From contig NW_019091559.1 of assembly GCF_001949145.1 (NCBI RefSeq), forward strand, positions 409,661-473,660: 64,000 nt of DNA, read 5' to 3'. This DNA is from Acanthaster planci. Its lineage: Eukaryota; Echinodermata; Asteroidea; Valvatida; Acanthasteridae. The notes under the pieces are model-generated. The model searched no databases. It was not told the origin of the DNA and saw only the letters and a program-made list of their open reading frames with translations. Shown one piece after another: positions 60,358 through 64,000 of the stretch; the first letter of the stretch is position 1, and the number at the start of each line of letters is the position of its first letter. A program made the position numbers and the translations under genes.

Positions 60358-60525
60358 GGGCGATTCACAATAGTGCGCCACCAAGAGTTTGCAACACGCT
60401 GGCCAATCAGAACGCGCAAAATTTGTCGACCATTTCCAAACGCGCATTGGGTCGACAAATTTTCGCCCATTCTGATTGGCCAACGCGTCGCAAACTCTTG
60501 AAGGCGCGCTATTGTGAAACGGCCC
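60358..60525. mobile_element. Palindromic foldback element (168 bp)
   Basis: The two halves are near-complete reverse complements: TTCACAATAG...CAAGAGTTTGC...GGCCAATCAGAA...AAATTTGTCGACC, mirrored to GGGTCGACAAATTT...TTCTGATTGGCC...CTATTGTGAA. Each arm carries a CCAAT box. The outer ends are GGGCGATTCAC / GTGAAACGGCCC. Typical of a MITE. Confidence 0.85.
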
Positions 60526-63500
60526 TATTCCGGTTTTTTCATCCATTTTCACCGTTCTCATTTTTTATTTTTGACCCACTGACGCCGACAGAGTGGCGCC
60601 GCCACTAGATCTGCAATGTGTTTTCATTTAACAAGCACATTCATACAGAATGATGAATACATCAGTTGTAAAGCATTGGAAATAGTTACTTTGTGTGGAA
60701 TTAAACAAAAGAATGGGGGTTAAATTAGTACAGCCTATCGACAACACAAAGGATTGAAATAAGGAGGGGTTTTAAGGGGAAAAACATGAACAGTTGTATA
60801 AGCAAATAAAACTAAAGTTATTATGCACATTACAAAAGGTAGGCCTACTTCAAGAAGGAGCATTCAAAACTGTTTGAGAAAAAAAAATAGTTTTAGCTAT
60901 TTACTGTGTGTTCAGTTGAGTATTTATAATTACCAATAAATTGTATGGAGAGAACGCTATCATGAAGAAAACATGAAGACAAAACGAAATCATCTTTAGG
61001 CCTAATTTATCACTTCTTGGGTTTAATCTCATGAAAGTATTTATCTCATCTCTTATCAAAGTTCTGCAAATAGGACGCCTTACCCAAAAGCTTTTCAAAT
61101 CTCCAACTTTGATAAAGTTGTTCAGACACCTTGCCCCAGACGTAGTAATGAAATCTGCAGCCGGAGGCCATTAAAGTTAATGTCAACCCCTTCACGTCTT
61201 CTCTGCACACCGATGCCCAAACTAGTTCGTCAAGCGTTAACCATGTCCACAGTCATTTTGAATGAATCTTTCTTTAACAAATAAAATCTTTTGTTGTATT
61301 CCCCAGTTGGTAATACCCATAAGACTGTTAGAAAGACTGATAGTAATACTATCTTCTTTTGGTGAGAACCATCTGCAGACGGTTGGTGTTCTTCTGTGGA
61401 GGTATAAAAGGAGCCCCTTTTGTTTTTTTTCAATTACCTATAATTATTCTCTCCTGAAATATGGGATTATTGCGAGATTTTTGTACCTGCAACATCCAGA
61501 TGTCCAAACGGTAAACCAGACGTTGAAAAAAACATGTTTGATCCGGACGGAGAGCCACTTCTGTTATTTGTTAAGTTAATATAGGACTGAGTGTCAAAAG
61601 AGTGGAGACCTGGGCTAATAGTCACCACAAAGTTCCCAGCACCTGTTGGGAGACCGTCTAACTATACTTGCTCAGCAGAGCGGTTCGTGTATCACATGCC
61701 TGGTCAAGCGTTTCAGCATATGCAGGTCTTGAGTCCGGGGGAGTCCAAAATCGATTTTTTTTAACTCAAAAATTACTTTCTATTTTATTTTCCCTGAAAA
61801 GACTCATAGCCCCTCTCCCCTCAAAGACAGGTGGTAGGATTGTTTCCAAAATGCTGCTGCTTTCAACAACTCTTGGGAGGAACGAGGGAGGGTAACTTGG
61901 ATACGCCCACATGTTTAGGTAACATGGAGCTGACTCTCTGGCTGCATTGAAATCGCTGTGTGAACTTTTAGGTATTTTGAACCAGAAAACCGTATTAAAG
62001 ACTCCGACAAGTGTACTGGTTTGAAGTTTGATGAACTCCTGCAGTTGATATATTATCAGCATACACAAAAATTAAAGGCAGATAACACTCAGACACATAT
62101 TTACGTTGTCAGGTAAGGCTCATGATGAAGCAGCAGAACTAAACCCATGATACAAATATTCATCAAGAAGTTTGTAAGTTTCTTAATTTTAGGATTTTAA
62201 GCATTAGGCCTAATCAATGTATTTTGACTGAATTATATCGCTAAGTATGTTGTGCATCTACGTGGATATTGAACTTGTTAAATCTTTTCTTTTATAATCG
62301 CCCATAGACTCACTGGAAGTCAAGTTGGTAGTAGCCACGTGGCCACATCCTTTTGTTCTCTCCATCGACTGGATTAATACAATCAAGAATGGACCACTTG
62401 TAACATTTATTCCCAAAAGAAACAATTTAAAATGATTGAATGATTGAATCTGCAAGAGATTCCGTTGGTTTTCAATGTAGCTCCAAAAACTTAATTTCAT
62501 TTCGATGAAGGAAAAACTCCCAAGATTTTGTCCACGATACATTTTGACAATGCTTACTTATACGTCCAGATTAGCTATGCCTTTGGGACAAGTCACTAAA
62601 TTGAGAACATGATACAGATAATGACTTACGTTGGCCAGACGCACGCTAGAAAGGGTCAAGAATGAATAACAGTCCATTGTGCAGAGCAACATCTGTAGTG
62701 ATGCGCATCTCAAATGTGAACATGAAAGAACTTTTTGGAATCGAAATAAAATGCCCCATTTTGTACAGCGTATAGGGGGCGCTAGATACGTTTAGGGATC
62801 CTTTTTGTATGACTTGTTAAAAGAAAACAAACTTATGTTCCCAGGTCAGTTAGAAATTTAGACCTTCGTGTATGATCCATACAGTAACACACTGCAGTTA
62901 CTCTGTTTTTGTATGATTCTCTATACTTGCAGGGTGCAAGAAAATATTGCAGGTACATCGCGCCAATGTTTAAGCCTTACCCTTCAACCAGTTTGAAATT
63001 ACCATGTAATGTAAAAGCATATTCCTGGCCTGATAGAGGGTGCGTTTATTTTGCGTTAACTGTTCTGAAGGTCATACTTTTGCCGTTCGTGTTTGAAGGA
63101 GTGTACTCTGTGAACATGAGTAGGCCTCTGAGCACACTTGAACACAGCCCAAGAGTAGATATTATTATGCATGGTTCTTGCTGTATTCCCTCAAATTTGT
63201 TTCTATTGACGTCAGACGGCCTTTTTTCCTGAACTCAGAAGAGTTCACAAATCCAAACGTTTCAAAATCACTTTGGTACAAAAGGCTTTGTTGTACCTAT
63301 AATACCCGCCTACTGATTGTGCCTTACCTATTCTAGCCGACTGGTATTTTCCCTTTACGTTCCCCGTCTGGCCTTCACTTGACCCTAATCAGTCAACCAT
63401 ATAGACCTTTGTTGAAACCAGGAATGACACATTCTAGCTGACAACAAAAGCTACAGGTACTCTCCTGCTTTTTTACGTGTTGACATTGCCAAGGGAAAAA

Positions 63501-64000
63501 AAGCTTGCCATGGTTGGCCCGTTCTGTCCTGTGAAATTAGGCCTGCGATTGAAACGAAATTTAGTAAAACCCGGTATTTATTCCGAATGCTGTGAAAGTT
63601 TATGTATCAGGTTATCCAATGTCCAACCATCACACCAATGTAGCCTCATTCCTTGGTTTAAGTTTCAATGCCATGCTAGTATAGATGTCATTGTTTGCCA
63701 TATGCCAATACTTAGGTTGTTTAGATTTACATGGCTGTTTTGAAACTTCAAATTCGTAATTTGTTTGTGCCTTTGGGATCCTAATGGTTACTATGGGAGT
63801 AAATCCCGGGATTTGGGGAATTTATCTCCCCAACTTTTAGAAAAAAATGAAGGCGGATTGTGGACATATTTCTGATTTGCAATAGCACTCAAAAAGGGAG
63901 AAGAATTACTCAGTTATACGAACATTTCATTTCTTAACCTGGATTTAATCACACACGTTTTTATTTACAAGTTGTTTGGTTAACACTGGTTTCTAAGTTG

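Larger units (their letters stand above)
57310..64000. other. Upstream flank, no gene recognised
   Basis: 6.7 kb. Open frames are short and show no family motif or phase-linked splice partners. A 47-codon plus-strand frame at 61031-61174 reads like a peptide but stands alone. The clear structural feature is the palindrome at 60358-60525. Confidence 0.45.

Noticed and set aside
61031-61174. 47-codon plus-strand frame starting ATGAAAGTATTT
   Set aside because: Reads like a basic peptide but stands alone without a signal sequence, promoter or splice context that I can support.
1-64000. CRISPR arrays, operons, rRNA or bacterial systems
   Set aside because: The spliced genes and repeat types are those of an animal genome; the regular repeats are minisatellites without spacers.

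Overview
The window is eukaryotic nuclear DNA. Its genes are split by GT-AG introns in consistent phase, it is rich in low-copy foldback elements and minisatellites, about 60 percent AT by eye, and carries one run of N (11458-11738). The content fits a marine invertebrate deuterostome (hemichordate, echinoderm or similar); the species cannot be fixed from sequence alone. Most long open frames in the window are chance. The real coding content was found by chaining short exons through splice sites, reading phase and family motifs.

Left edge, 1-3.4 kb: the tail of an unrecognised plus-strand gene, as three or four phase-compatible short exons. From 3.4 to 14.8 kb I see no gene, only repeats: a short-palindrome array, GACTCGAGTC-type arms, an LTR-like repeat, an inverted-repeat element and a 22-bp satellite that spans the assembly gap.

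14.9-33.5 kb, minus strand: a complete gene for histidine decarboxylase (HDC), the PLP enzyme that makes histamine. Thirteen coding exons join in phase to 682 codons. The PLP lysine (K307), the catalytic-loop tyrosine (Y336) and the serine that separates HDC from aromatic amino acid decarboxylases (S356) are all present. A TATA-like box lies upstream and a polyadenylation signal downstream. Its introns hold a 38-bp G-rich minisatellite, a 23-bp minisatellite, a 90-bp tandem duplication and several foldback elements.

33.5-46 kb: intergenic, with foldback, hAT-like and palindromic-motif elements.

46.2-57.3 kb, minus strand: a second complete gene that I do not recognise by name. Eight coding exons give a 576-residue single-pass membrane protein with a signal peptide, a small Cys-rich and heavily N-glycosylated ectodomain, a Ser/Thr-rich stalk, one membrane helix, and a long tail with nine tyrosines in acidic YxxV/YxxL/YxxP-type contexts plus a proline-rich stretch. 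It looks like an undescribed SH2-recruiting receptor and is the most novel item here. A competing splice site in its stalk exon would give a truncated secreted form ending in a Cys-rich RGD peptide.

57.3-64 kb: upstream flank with a TATA-like box and one near-perfect palindromic element; no gene recognised. Nothing suggests that HDC and the receptor act in one pathway; they are simply neighbours on the same strand.
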